Shown: in pieces, positions 56,790-64,000 of the stretch | Numbering within the stretch: position 1 is the first letter of the stretch | Layout: every line of letters begins with the position of its first letter | Assembly: GCF_014842875.1 (NCBI RefSeq) | Contig: NZ_JACYXZ010000004.1 | Span: 1-64,000, forward strand | From: Nocardioides donggukensis | Lineage (GTDB): Bacteria > Actinomycetota > Actinomycetes > Propionibacteriales > Nocardioidaceae | Direction: 5' to 3' | DNA: 64,000 nucleotides | The notes under the pieces: generated by a model | The model's database searches: none | The model's input: the letters and a program-made list of their open reading frames with translations, nothing else | Told to the model about the DNA's origin: nothing | Position numbers and translations under genes: made by a program

Positions 56790-57820
56790 GGCAGCGAACA
56801 CCTGTCCGATCCGGGCTGGTAGTCGATCTTCTGCTGCGGCAGGTCGCCCACCTGGACGGTCCCCGTGAAGTTGCACAGGTAGAAGTTGAACCACGAGCCG
56901 TAGATCGCGGTCCGGCCGACCTTGTTGAGCTTGATCGGCAGCACCTGGAGGGCCCGGTCCAGCTCTCCGCGGTTGTCGGCGACGTTGCCGGCGACCTTCC
57001 GCAGCTGCTTGACGTCGTTGATCAGCGGCTTCCGGATCCCCTTGAGCAGCCCGGCGGTCTCCACCGAGAGGTCGGAGATCGAGTCGAGCGAGTCGAGGAT
57101 CGGGTCGCGATCGTCGGCGAGGCCCCCGACGAGGTCGCGCAGGCTGATGATCAGCTCCGACAGCTCCTCGTCGCGGTCGCCGATGGTCTCCAGCACCTCG
57201 TTGAGGTTGTCGATCAGGTCGCCGATGACCTGGTCCCGCTCGGCGAGCGTCGAGGTGACCGACGCGGTGTGCCCGAGCAGCCCCTCGAGGGTGCCGCCCT
57301 CGCCCTGGAACACCTGGATCAGCTCGAACGAGAGCTGGTTGATGTCCTGCGGCGAGAGCGCCTGGAACAGCGGCTTGAAGCCGTTGAAGAGCACGGTCAG
57401 GTCCAGGGCGGGGGACGTCTGGCCGACCGGGATCGTGGTGCCCTCGTCGAGCCGCTCGCTCCCCTCTCCGCGCTGGCTCAGCGAGATGTAGCGCTGCCCG
57501 ACCAGGTTGCGGTAGCGGATCTGGGCGTGCGTGGCCTGGGTCACCGAGGCCTCGGTGTCGACGTCGAAGGTGACCAGGGCCCGGGTCCGGTCGACGATCT
57601 CGACGTCCTTGACGCTGCCGACCTTGACGCCGGCGATCCGGATGTCGTCGCCCTTGACCACTCCCGTGGCCTCGGCGAACTCGGCCTTGTACTCCCGGCT
57701 CGGGGAGAACGAGATGTTCCCGATCGTCACCACGAGCAGGCCGGTGGCGACGATGGTGACCAGCATGAACACCAGCAGCTTGGCGGCGTCGCCGGTGGTC
57801 TTCTTGTCGAGCAGGCTCAT
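56786..57820 (-). CDS. Mce family protein, MceB position
   Basis: A 344-residue Mce protein. Transmembrane helix (about 13-33), MlaD domain (KGDDIRIAGVKVGSVKDVEI; QIRYRNLVGQRYISL), helical region, and the typical end YGSWFNFYLCNFTG followed by two more Cys. The start overlaps the stop of the MceA-position gene by 4 bp. It is a good match to MceB by its YxSWFNxYLC motif, which recurs in mycobacterial MceB and MceC proteins. Confidence 0.9.
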   Translation of the reverse strand: MSLLDKKTTGDAAKLLVFMLVTIVATGLLVVTIGNISFSPSREYKAEFAEATGVVKGDDIRIAGVKVGSVKDVEIVDRTRALVTFDVDTEASVTQATHAQIRYRNLVGQRYISLSQRGEGSERLDEGTTIPVGQTSPALDLTVLFNGFKPLFQALSPQDINQLSFELIQVFQGEGGTLEGLLGHTASVTSTLAERDQVIGDLIDNLNEVLETIGDRDEELSELIISLRDLVGGLADDRDPILDSLDSISDLSVETAGLLKGIRKPLINDVKQLRKVAGNVADNRGELDRALQVLPIKLNKVGRTAIYGSWFNFYLCNFTGTVQVGDLPQQKIDYQPGSDRCSLP

Positions 57821-59100
57821 CGCAGGGTCACCTCGCCTCCGCGCATCATCGGGGCCAGCAGCATCACGCTCAGGTCGGACACCTCCGAGGACGGGCGCCC
57901 GGACGAGGCGGCCAGCAGGCCGCGCACCATGTCGTACTCCCCGACCGTGCCCGGCGCGGCGGTGACCGAGTCGAAGCCGGTGCCGGCCCGGTTGGTGCCC
58001 TTGCCGGTCGGCTCGTCGACGCCGTCGTCGGGGTTGCCCGGGTAGGGCGCGATGTTCTTCTGGTTGTACGGCGGGTTGGGCAGCTTGCCGCAGTAGGGGC
58101 CGCGCTTGTCGCCGAACCGGGGCTGGTCCTGCGGGCCGTAGGCGCGCGGCTGGTTGGGCAGGATCTCCAGGTTGATGTGCAGGGTGAAGCCACGGAAGGC
58201 CTCGGCCTGCAGCTTGCCCGCGTTGACGATGCCGCCGGTCAGGCAGGGGAACTCGGGGGCGTACTTCGCGAACACCCGCAGCTGGGCCGAGCCGAGCTCG
58301 CTGACCCGGATCAGGTTCCGCTCGTTCTCGTCGAGGAACACCCGCGTGGTGTTGGCGAAGCCGCGGACGTCCTGGAACAGCGCGTTCAGCTTCTGCTCCC
58401 GGGAGACCAGGGTGTTGCCGGTCTTGACCGAGTTGCGCAGCGTGGTCGCGATCTCCGGGAGCACGTCGGCGTACAGGTCCGAGGTGCGCCCGAGGAGCTT
58501 GAGGTTCTGCACCAGCGCCGGCAGCTCGGGGTTCATCCGCTTGAGGTAGGAGTCGAGCGTCTCGAGGTTCTCGCCGATCTTCTCGCCGCGGCCCTCGAGG
58601 GCGGTGGCCAGGGCGTTCAGCGTCGTGTTCACCTCGGCCGGCTGCACCGCGCGCAGCAACGGGTACAGGTCGTTGAGGGTCTGCTCCACCTCGGTCGAGA
58701 GCGCCGTCTGGGTGATCCGGTCGCCCGCCCGGATGGACTCGTCCGAGGGCTGGTCGGGCACCTGGAGCGCGACGTACTTCTCGCCGAACAGGGTCTTCGG
58801 CTCGATCCGCGCGGTGACGTTCTTGGGGATCGTCCCGGTCTTCTCCGGGTAGAGCCCCAGCGTCATCGTCGCGCCCTCGCCGGAGGCGTCGAAGTCGAGC
58901 ACCTCGCCGACCTGGACGCCCCGGATCTTGACGTCCGCGCGGGCCGGCATCTGCAGCCCGATGCTCGAGGTCTCCAGCGCGACCTCGTCGTAGTCGACGA
59001 AGGTCTTGTTGAAGATGGCGCCCGTGAGCCAGATCCCGCTGGCCAGCAGCGCGACGAACACGATGCCGATGAGCTTGTGGCTTCCCAGAATGGTCTTCAT
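57817..59100 (-). CDS. Mce family protein, MceA position
   Basis: A 427-residue Mce protein, first of the six. Transmembrane helix (about 10-30), MlaD domain (about 38-115; RADVKIRGVQVGEVLDFD; RIEPKTLFGEKYVAL). The helical region ends near 290 and is followed by a long Pro/Asn/Gly-rich C-terminal tail with two Cys (KRGPYCGKLPNPPYN). Such tails in MceA bind partners at the outer envelope. ATG at 59100 lies 4 bp behind the second permease gene. Confidence 0.9.
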   Translation of the reverse strand: MKTILGSHKLIGIVFVALLASGIWLTGAIFNKTFVDYDEVALETSSIGLQMPARADVKIRGVQVGEVLDFDASGEGATMTLGLYPEKTGTIPKNVTARIEPKTLFGEKYVALQVPDQPSDESIRAGDRITQTALSTEVEQTLNDLYPLLRAVQPAEVNTTLNALATALEGRGEKIGENLETLDSYLKRMNPELPALVQNLKLLGRTSDLYADVLPEIATTLRNSVKTGNTLVSREQKLNALFQDVRGFANTTRVFLDENERNLIRVSELGSAQLRVFAKYAPEFPCLTGGIVNAGKLQAEAFRGFTLHINLEILPNQPRAYGPQDQPRFGDKRGPYCGKLPNPPYNQKNIAPYPGNPDDGVDEPTGKGTNRAGTGFDSVTAAPGTVGEYDMVRGLLAASSGRPSSEVSDLSVMLLAPMMRGGEVTLR

Positions 59101-59104
59101 GTCC

Positions 59105-59941
59105 TCACCCCGCCAATCTGACCGTGGTCGTCGTGCCCCAGATGGCCATGGACAGGAACAGGTCGATGACGTTGATCGCCACGATCGAGGTCCGCACCGC
59201 ACGCCCGACGGCGACTCCCACGCCCGCCGGCCCGCCGCTCGCGGTGTAGCCGTGGTAGCAGTGGATGAGGATCACAGTGACCGCGAAGACCAGCACCTTG
59301 CCGAACGACCACAGCACGTCTCCCGGTGGCAGGAACTGGTTGAAGTAGTGGTCGTAGGTGCCCGAGCTCTGGCCGAAGAACTGGGTCACCGTGAGCCGCG
59401 TCGCGAAGTACGACGACAGCAGGCCGACGACGTACAGCGGGACCACCGCGATCAGCCCGCCGATGATCCGGGTGGTGACCAGGAACGGGAGCGACGGGAT
59501 CGCCATGACCTCGAGGGCGTCGATCTCCTCGGAGATCCGCATCGCGCCGAGCTGGGCGGTGAAGCCGCAGCCGACGGTGGCGGCCAGCGCGATGCCGGCC
59601 ACCAGCGGGGCGATCTCGCGGGTGTTGAAGTAGGCGGAGACGAAGCCGGAGAACGCCGCGGTGCCGATCTGGTTCAGCGCCGCGTAGCCCTGCAGCCCGA
59701 CCTCGGTGCCGGTGAAGAACGACAGCGCGGTGATGACGCCGACGGTGCCGCCGATGACGGCCAGCGCCCCGGAGCCGAGGGTGACCTCGGCCAGGATGCG
59801 GAGCACCTCCTTCTTGTACCGACGGACCGTGCGCGGGGTCCACGCCAGTGCGGTCAGGTAGAAGGAGAGCTGCTCGCCCAGCGTGTCGAGCATCTTCATG
59901 GGGCGGTCCACGACCGCTCGCAGGTTCGACATGGGCGTCAA
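59105..59941 (-). CDS. YrbE/MlaE-type permease 2 of the mce transporter
   Basis: A 278-residue MlaE-family permease with five or six membrane helices. The EQ-loop region reads ALEVMAIPSLPFLVTTRIIGG, where it contacts the ATPase. The N-terminal amphipathic stretch (1-45) and the C-terminal GVGVAVGRAVRTSIVAINVIDLF are typical. Together with the other YrbE it forms the membrane channel that accepts lipids from the Mce tube. Overlaps the first permease gene by 4 bp. Confidence 0.93.
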   Translation of the reverse strand: MTPMSNLRAVVDRPMKMLDTLGEQLSFYLTALAWTPRTVRRYKKEVLRILAEVTLGSGALAVIGGTVGVITALSFFTGTEVGLQGYAALNQIGTAAFSGFVSAYFNTREIAPLVAGIALAATVGCGFTAQLGAMRISEEIDALEVMAIPSLPFLVTTRIIGGLIAVVPLYVVGLLSSYFATRLTVTQFFGQSSGTYDHYFNQFLPPGDVLWSFGKVLVFAVTVILIHCYHGYTASGGPAGVGVAVGRAVRTSIVAINVIDLFLSMAIWGTTTTVRLAG

Positions 59942-60723
59942 CCTGTCTTCGGTGGCACGAGCTGGAAGTAGATCGCGCTCATGACGAAGTTGACGACGAA
60001 CAGCAGCAGGAAGGTGATGACCACGGACTCGTTCACCGCGTCACCGACCCCCTTGGGCCCGCCGCCGGCGTTCATGCCCATGTAGCAGGCGACGATCGCG
60101 GCGATCAGACCGAAGATCAGGGCCTTGGCCATGCCCTGCCAGAGATCGGGTAGCTGTGCGAGCGCGGTGAAGCTCGCCAAATAGGCCCCTGGTGTGCCGT
60201 CCTGCAGCACCACGTTGAAGACGTAGCCGCCGGCGACACCCACGACCGAGACCAGGCCGTTGAGGAACACCGCGACCAGCATGCAGGCCAGCACCCGCGG
60301 CACCACCAGCCGTTGGATCGGGTCGATCCCGAGCACCATCATGGCGTCGAGCTCCTCGCGGATCTTGCGGGCGCCGAGGTCGGCCGCGATCGCCGAGCCG
60401 CCCGCCCCCGCGATCAGCAGGGACGTCGCAATCGGCCCCGCCTCCCGGACCACCGCCAGGACCGAGGCCGAGCCGGTGAACGACTGGGCACCGAACTGCT
60501 TGATCAGGCCGCCGACCTGCAGCGCGATGACCGCGCCGAAGGGGATCGCGACCAGGGCGGTGGGCACGATCGTGACCGACGCGATGAACCAGGCCTGCTG
60601 GAGGAACTCCCGCAGCTGGAAGGGTCGGCGGAAGAGCGCCCGGCCGACGTCGAGACCGAAGGCGAACAGCTTGCCCGCGGTGCCGATCGGGGCGAGCGCC
60701 CGAGAGGCGGTGATGGAGGACAT
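59938..60723 (-). CDS. YrbE/MlaE-type permease 1 of the mce transporter
   Basis: A 261-residue MlaE-family permease. The conserved cytoplasmic loop reads EELDAMMVLGIDPIQRLVVPRVLA, the coupling helix to the ATPase; the ending GVGDAVNESVVITFLLLFVVNFVMSAIYF is characteristic. It starts 7 bp after the ATPase gene. It pairs with the second YrbE to form the transmembrane core. Confidence 0.93.
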   Translation of the reverse strand: MSSITASRALAPIGTAGKLFAFGLDVGRALFRRPFQLREFLQQAWFIASVTIVPTALVAIPFGAVIALQVGGLIKQFGAQSFTGSASVLAVVREAGPIATSLLIAGAGGSAIAADLGARKIREELDAMMVLGIDPIQRLVVPRVLACMLVAVFLNGLVSVVGVAGGYVFNVVLQDGTPGAYLASFTALAQLPDLWQGMAKALIFGLIAAIVACYMGMNAGGGPKGVGDAVNESVVITFLLLFVVNFVMSAIYFQLVPPKTG

Positions 60724-60730
60724 CCGCGGC

Positions 60731-61681
60731 TCAGACGGCGATGCCGGCGTTGGTGGACTCGAAGGACCCGTCGGGCGGTGTGACGCCGTTCTCGCGGCAC
60801 CACTCGCCGGGCGGCCGCTGGCCGCGTCGCGGGATGCCGTTGGAGGGCTCCTGCTGGAGCGGGATCGGTGGCAGCGGCGGCAGGTCCTGGCCCTGCTCGG
60901 CCGCCAGCTCGTCGGCGTCCTTCTCCTCGGACATGCCGATCGGGCCCACCCGTTGGGCGTTGAGGAACTGCCGCACCACCGGCTCCTCCGAGGAGAGCAG
61001 CATCTCTCGCGGACCGAACATCGCGAGGTGCTTGTGGTAGAGCAGCCCGATGTTGTCGGGCACCGTCCGCGCGGTGTTGATGTCGTGGGTGACGATGAGG
61101 AAGGTCGCGTCGGTCTGCGCGTTGAGATCGATGATCAGCTGGTTCAGGAACGAGGTGCGGACCGGGTCCAAGCCGGAGTCCGGCTCGTCGAAGAGCACGA
61201 TCTGCGGGTCGAGCACCAGCGCCCTGGCCAGGCCGGCCCGCTTGCGCATGCCGCCGGAGATCTCGCCGGGCAGCTTGTCCTCGGCGCCGATGAGGCCGAC
61301 CAGGTCCATCTTCTCCATGACGACGTCGCGCACCTCGGACTCGGTCTTCCTGGTGTGCTCACGCAGGGGGAAGGCGACGTTGTCGTAGAGGTTCATAGAG
61401 CCGAACATCGCGCCGTCCTGGAACAGCACGCCGAACAGCTTGCGGATCTCGTAGAGGTCCTTCTCCGGGCAGGAGGCGATGTCGGTGCCCTCGATGACCA
61501 CCGAGCCCTTGTCCGGCTTGAGCAGCCCGATCAGCGTCTTGAGCAGCACCGACTTGCCGGTGCCGGAGGGGCCGAGCATCACGCAGATCTCGCCGGCGGG
61601 GACGGTCAGGGTCACGTCTCCCCAGATCAGCTGCTTGCCGAACGACTTCGTCAGCTGGTCGATCTGGATCTCCACGCCCAT
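60731..61681 (-). CDS. ABC transporter ATP-binding protein, Mkl/MlaF type
   Basis: A 316-residue ATPase. Walker A is GPSGTGKS, the Q-loop VLFQDGAMFGSM, the signature SGGMRKRAGLARAL, Walker B IVLFDEPDSGLDP and the H-loop VTHD. The SGGM variant and GAMFGS are typical of MlaF/Mkl ATPases that drive Mce transport. It has a Pro/Glu-rich C-terminal extension of about 70 residues beyond the ATPase fold. It is the first gene of the operon. In Mycobacterium tuberculosis the homologue mkl (Rv0655) stands alone between rplL and rpoB; here it sits in the same place with a whole mce operon. Confidence 0.95.
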   Translation of the reverse strand: MGVEIQIDQLTKSFGKQLIWGDVTLTVPAGEICVMLGPSGTGKSVLLKTLIGLLKPDKGSVVIEGTDIASCPEKDLYEIRKLFGVLFQDGAMFGSMNLYDNVAFPLREHTRKTESEVRDVVMEKMDLVGLIGAEDKLPGEISGGMRKRAGLARALVLDPQIVLFDEPDSGLDPVRTSFLNQLIIDLNAQTDATFLIVTHDINTARTVPDNIGLLYHKHLAMFGPREMLLSSEEPVVRQFLNAQRVGPIGMSEEKDADELAAEQGQDLPPLPPIPLQQEPSNGIPRRGQRPPGEWCRENGVTPPDGSFESTNAGIAV

Positions 61682-61854
61682 GGCGTCGCACTCCCTCTCT
61701 TACGTGGACTCGTACCTGACAGGAGCTTCGAGTCTCACTGCGGCAACCGTAGGGTCAACGCCCGACTGGCGAGTAAGTTACGCGGCAATTGCGGACAAGT
61801 CACCCCTCGGTAACCTGCGATCCGCCACCCGGACCGGTGGTGCCCGAAATCGAC
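61682..61854. other. regulatory gap between mce operon and rplL terminator
   Basis: No gene. The gap must hold the mce promoter. Possible elements are GTAAGTTAC at about 61773-61781 and GGTAAC near 61809, both partly palindromic and reminiscent of repressor sites. No convincing -35/-10 pair was found. Confidence 0.4.
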
Positions 61855-61892
61855 GACGGGGTGGCCGACCCTCGTGGGTCGGCCACCCCGTC
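61855..61892 (-). terminator. strong terminator of rplJL
   Basis: 17-bp perfect stem with a TCGT loop: GACGGGGTGGCCGACCC at 61855-61871 and its complement at 61876-61892. It lies about 33 bp behind the rplL stop. It separates ribosomal protein genes from the mce operon. No U-tract. Confidence 0.85.
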
Positions 61893-61925
61893 GGGTGCCT
61901 CAGGGAGCGGTGCTCCCGGCAGGTG

Positions 61926-62318
61926 TCACTTCAGGGTGACGGTGGCGCCGGCGCCCTCGAGGGACTCCTTGGCCTTCTCCGCGGCGGCCTTGTCGACCTT
62001 CTCCAGGACCGGCTTCGGGGCGGCCTCGACCAGCTCCTTGGCCTCCTTCAGGCCGAGGCTGGTGAGGGCGCGCACCTCCTTGATGACGTTGATCTTCTTG
62101 TCACCGGCGGCCTCGAGGACGACGTCGAACTCGTCCTGCTCGGCCGACTCCTCCGCGCCACCGGCGGCGCCGCCGGCGGCGGGGGCGGCCGCGACGGCGA
62201 CCGGGGCGGCGGCGGTGACGCCGAAGGTCTCCTCGAACTGCTTCACGAACTCGGAGAGCTCGATGAGCGTCATCTCCTTGAACGCCTCGAGCAGCTCGTC
62301 AGTGCTGAGCTTCGCCAT
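61926..62318 (-). CDS. rplL: 50S ribosomal protein L7/L12
   Basis: A 130-residue stalk protein. The N-terminal dimerisation domain ([20 protein letters not shown]) is followed by an Ala/Gly/Pro hinge (about 35-58) and the C-terminal factor-binding domain ([37 protein letters not shown]). It recruits elongation factors to the ribosome. The start has a GGAAAGG ribosome site. It is 65 bp downstream of rplJ. Confidence 0.99.
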   Translation of the reverse strand: MAKLSTDELLEAFKEMTLIELSEFVKQFEETFGVTAAAPVAVAAAPAAGGAAGGAEESAEQDEFDVVLEAAGDKKINVIKEVRALTSLGLKEAKELVEAAPKPVLEKVDKAAAEKAKESLEGAGATVTLK

Positions 62319-62383
62319 GATGGCTGAACCTTTCCGTTGTCGGCCCCGTCTGCGGGGGCCTGGTTTTCAGGTGGTGCCTGGGG

Positions 62384-62998
62384 TCAGGCGTCGACGGCCT
62401 CGTCGGCGGGTGCCTCCGGGGCCTCCTCGGCAGAGCTCTCGGCCGGAGCGGGAGCACCGGCACCACCTGCGAGGATCGAGGGGTCCTGCTCGGCCTTCGC
62501 CTGCAGGGCGCCGGTGAGCCGGGCGGCCTGCGAGATCGGGGCGTTGAGCAGCTGGACGGTCTGGGTGAGCGAGGCCAGCATCGCGCCGGCCAGCTTGCCC
62601 ATGAGCACCTCACGCGACTCGAGGTCGGCGAGCTTGCCGACCTCCTTCGCGTCGAGGAACGCACCGTCGAGGATCCCGCCCTTGATGATCAGGGCGGGGT
62701 TCGCCTTGGCAAAGTCACGCAGGCCCTTGGCCGCCTCGACCACGTCGCCGTTGATGAAGGCGATGGCGGTCGGCCCCGTGAGCAGGTCATCGAAGTCACC
62801 GATGCCCACCTCCCGGGCGGCGATCTGGGCGAGCGTGTTCTTGACCACGGCGTAGTTGGCGTTCTCGCCGAGGGAGCGCCGCAGTTCCTGCAGCTCCTTC
62901 ACGGTGAGACCGCGGTAGTCGGTCAGCACAGCGCCTGCGGAGGAGTTGAACGAGTCAACGACCTCCGCGACGGCTGCTGCCTTGTCTGGCCGCGCCAT
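62384..62998 (-). CDS. rplJ: 50S ribosomal protein L10
   Basis: A 204-residue protein that anchors L7/L12 dimers to 23S r[23 protein letters not shown], then [18 protein letters not shown] and the C-terminal helix region [14 protein letters not shown] are typical. The Ala/Pro/Glu-rich tail is slightly longer than in E. coli. ATG with a GGAAGGAG ribosome site. It is probably autoregulated through the leader upstream. Confidence 0.99.
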   Translation of the reverse strand: MARPDKAAAVAEVVDSFNSSAGAVLTDYRGLTVKELQELRRSLGENANYAVVKNTLAQIAAREVGIGDFDDLLTGPTAIAFINGDVVEAAKGLRDFAKANPALIIKGGILDGAFLDAKEVGKLADLESREVLMGKLAGAMLASLTQTVQLLNAPISQAARLTGALQAKAEQDPSILAGGAGAPAPAESSAEEAPEAPADEAVDA

Positions 62999-63200
62999 GG
63001 GTCTCCTTCCGGTCCTTCACGAGTGAGACCCCCGGGCTGGCCGGGAACGAAAAAACGCCCCGGCGCAGGGCCAGGGCGTGGACACCGGGAGCGAGCTCCC
63101 GGCACGTCGTGCTCTGTCACCTGCGCAGGCCGTCCGTATCTCTACGGTTCCTTCGGTCACACTGCTGGGCAGCACGACGACCGGCGGTCTCTGGATTCGG
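62999..63200 (-). ncRNA. L10 leader with attenuator
   Basis: The 202-nt leader of rplJ. It contains a region like the L10/L12 binding site (near 63140-63110, CGUAGAGAUACGG and CUGCGCAGGUGACAGAGC). Further hairpins follow: CCGGGAGC/GCTCCCGG (63085-63102), and a terminator-like stem ACGCCC/GGGCGT (63055-63060 with 63074-63079) followed by six U (63050-63055). This fits the known ribosomal L10 leader autoregulation, here with a likely transcription attenuator. Confidence 0.8.
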
Positions 63201-63206
63201 AACGGG

Positions 63207-63236
63207 AGTCTACGCAGCCCCGGCCGGGCGGGACAA
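63207..63236 (-). promoter_or_regulatory. promoter of rplJL
   Basis: On the minus strand TTGTCC (63231-63236), 18-nt spacer, TAGACT (63207-63212); +1 near 63200. Confidence 0.65.
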
Positions 63237-63301
63237 ATCGGGGTGACCCCAATTGTCGGCAAATCCCGCGGATCGGCGTCGCGAGCGCGACAATGGGCGG
63301 C

Positions 63302-64000
63302 GTGGACGATCAGCTGACCACCCTGAGCCGGGTGCTGGAGCGCACCGACGACCGCCTGCGCGCCGCCGCCGACGGAGCGGCCCGCGTCTGGCCGACCGGG
63401 TTCGAGTCGCTCGACCTGGCCCTCGGGGGCGGCTTCCGGGCCGGCAGCCTGGCGCTGGTCGCCGGCCCCCAGGGGCTGGGCAAGACGACGTTCGCCCTGC
63501 AGGTCGCGCGCAACGCCGTGTGTGCCGGCCACGTCGCGGTCTACTTCAGCTACGAGCACGACCCCGAGGACCTCATGCAGCGGCTGGTGACGCTGGAGGC
63601 GGGTGAGCGCTACGGCGTCGACTCGCCCGGTCTCGACAAGGTCCGGGCGGCCTTCGAGGACCACACCAACTCGGCCTCCCTCGACGACCGGATGACCGGG
63701 CTGCGGGGCGGCGACGAGGCCCTGAAGGCGGTGCGGGACTACGCCGACCGGCTGCACATCCACCGGTCCACCGGCACCTCCACCGACCTCGAGGTCATCA
63801 GCAGCTGCGTCGAGGAGGTCTGGCGGAGCACCGGCCAGATGCCGTTGGTGATCGTGGACTACCTGCAGAAGGTCAAGGTCCCGACCCCCGGGCTCAGCGA
63901 CGAGGACCGCACCGGCGTGATCGTGGAGAGCCTCAAGGACTTCGCGATCGACGGGGAGATGCCCGTGCTCGCCGTGGTGGCCTCCGACCGGGCCGGCATC
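63302..64000 (+). CDS. DnaB-like helicase/RecA-fold ATPase, truncated by window end
   Basis: Open reading to the window end (at least 233 residues). The Walker A motif is AGPQGLGKTT near 59-68, the downstream strand HVAVYFSYEHDPEDL corresponds to DnaB/RadA motif 1a, and Walker B is LVIVDYLQKV. It matches the C-terminal (RecA-like) domain of DnaB but lacks the N-terminal DnaB domain, so it is not the main replicative helicase. The GTG at 63302 is 7 nt behind a GACAAT hexamer; an ATG at 63293 is possible. It is divergent from rplJ. The 3' end is outside the window. Confidence 0.75.
   Translation, partial: MDDQLTTLSRVLERTDDRLRAAADGAARVWPTGFESLDLALGGGFRAGSLALVAGPQGLGKTTFALQVARNAVCAGHVAVYFSYEHDPEDLMQRLVTLEAGERYGVDSPGLDKVRAAFEDHTNSASLDDRMTGLRGGDEALKAVRDYADRLHIHRSTGTSTDLEVISSCVEEVWRSTGQMPLVIVDYLQKVKVPTPGLSDEDRTGVIVESLKDFAIDGEMPVLAVVASDRAGI

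Overview
The window is a high-GC, actinobacterial chromosome segment, most like the family Nocardioidaceae (a Nocardioides-type organism). The reasons are the very GC-rich third codon positions, GTG/TTG starts (including TTG for rpoB), the galU-moeA-moaC-mog-rimJ-glpR synteny, a complete mce operon, and many genes whose -10 box sits 6-8 nt before the start codon (leaderless mRNAs). There is no prophage, insertion sequence or CRISPR array; this is a core-genome region with some unusual intergenic repeats. This is an inference from sequence character and remembered families; no database was searched.

Layout. 1-200: an edge fragment and tRNA-Ala(CGC). 259-5381 (minus): UTP-glucose-1-phosphate uridylyltransferase, MoeA/Glp, MoaC, Mog, RimJ-type acetyltransferase and the divisome membrane protein GlpR/SepX. 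5450-13139: 5-formyl-THF cyclo-ligase, a penicillin-acylase family protein, an FmdB zinc ribbon, a SAF-domain protein, MscL, an LCP cell-wall ligase and a secreted matrixin-like protease. 13243-20579: tRNA-Arg(CCU), an RsbQ/RsbP-like stress-signalling pair, a saccharopine-dehydrogenase-like reductase, a beta-propeller protein, DUF2277, a sirtuin and a DtxR regulator. 20627-27243: photolyase, a thioesterase-like protein, a GH13 glucosidase and a MarR-regulated efflux pump. 26891-27190: a probable structured RNA with a 12-codon leader ORF. 27240-33550: PdxH, citrate synthase, small metabolic genes, SerC and a macro-domain protein. 33644-40894: a coupled operon with hydroxyacid-oxoacid transhydrogenase (HOT) and a D-2-hydroxyglutarate dehydrogenase-like flavoprotein, plus a double-Nudix protein. 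40946-42752: two acyltransferases. 42767-63200 (minus): rplJ-rplL, then a whole mce lipid-transport operon (ATPase, two permeases, six Mce proteins, two Mce-associated proteins), then rpoB-rpoC. 63302-end: a truncated DnaB-like ATPase.

How the genes work together. The first cluster links molybdopterin synthesis genes with a Glp-GlpR pair that in Corynebacterium connects to cell division. HOT makes D-2-hydroxyglutarate and the next gene can re-oxidise it, closing a 4-hydroxybutyrate oxidation cycle. The mce operon encodes a complete envelope lipid importer and sits exactly where mycobacteria keep the lone ATPase gene mkl.

The least explained signals are intergenic. A 21-bp element is repeated with an exact 32-bp period at three gene 3' ends and overlaps stop codons in two of them. 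A second family of long inverted repeats has GATAGTCC/GGACTATC outer ends and compensatory stem changes. A third signal is the structured RNA candidate beside pdxH and citrate synthase.
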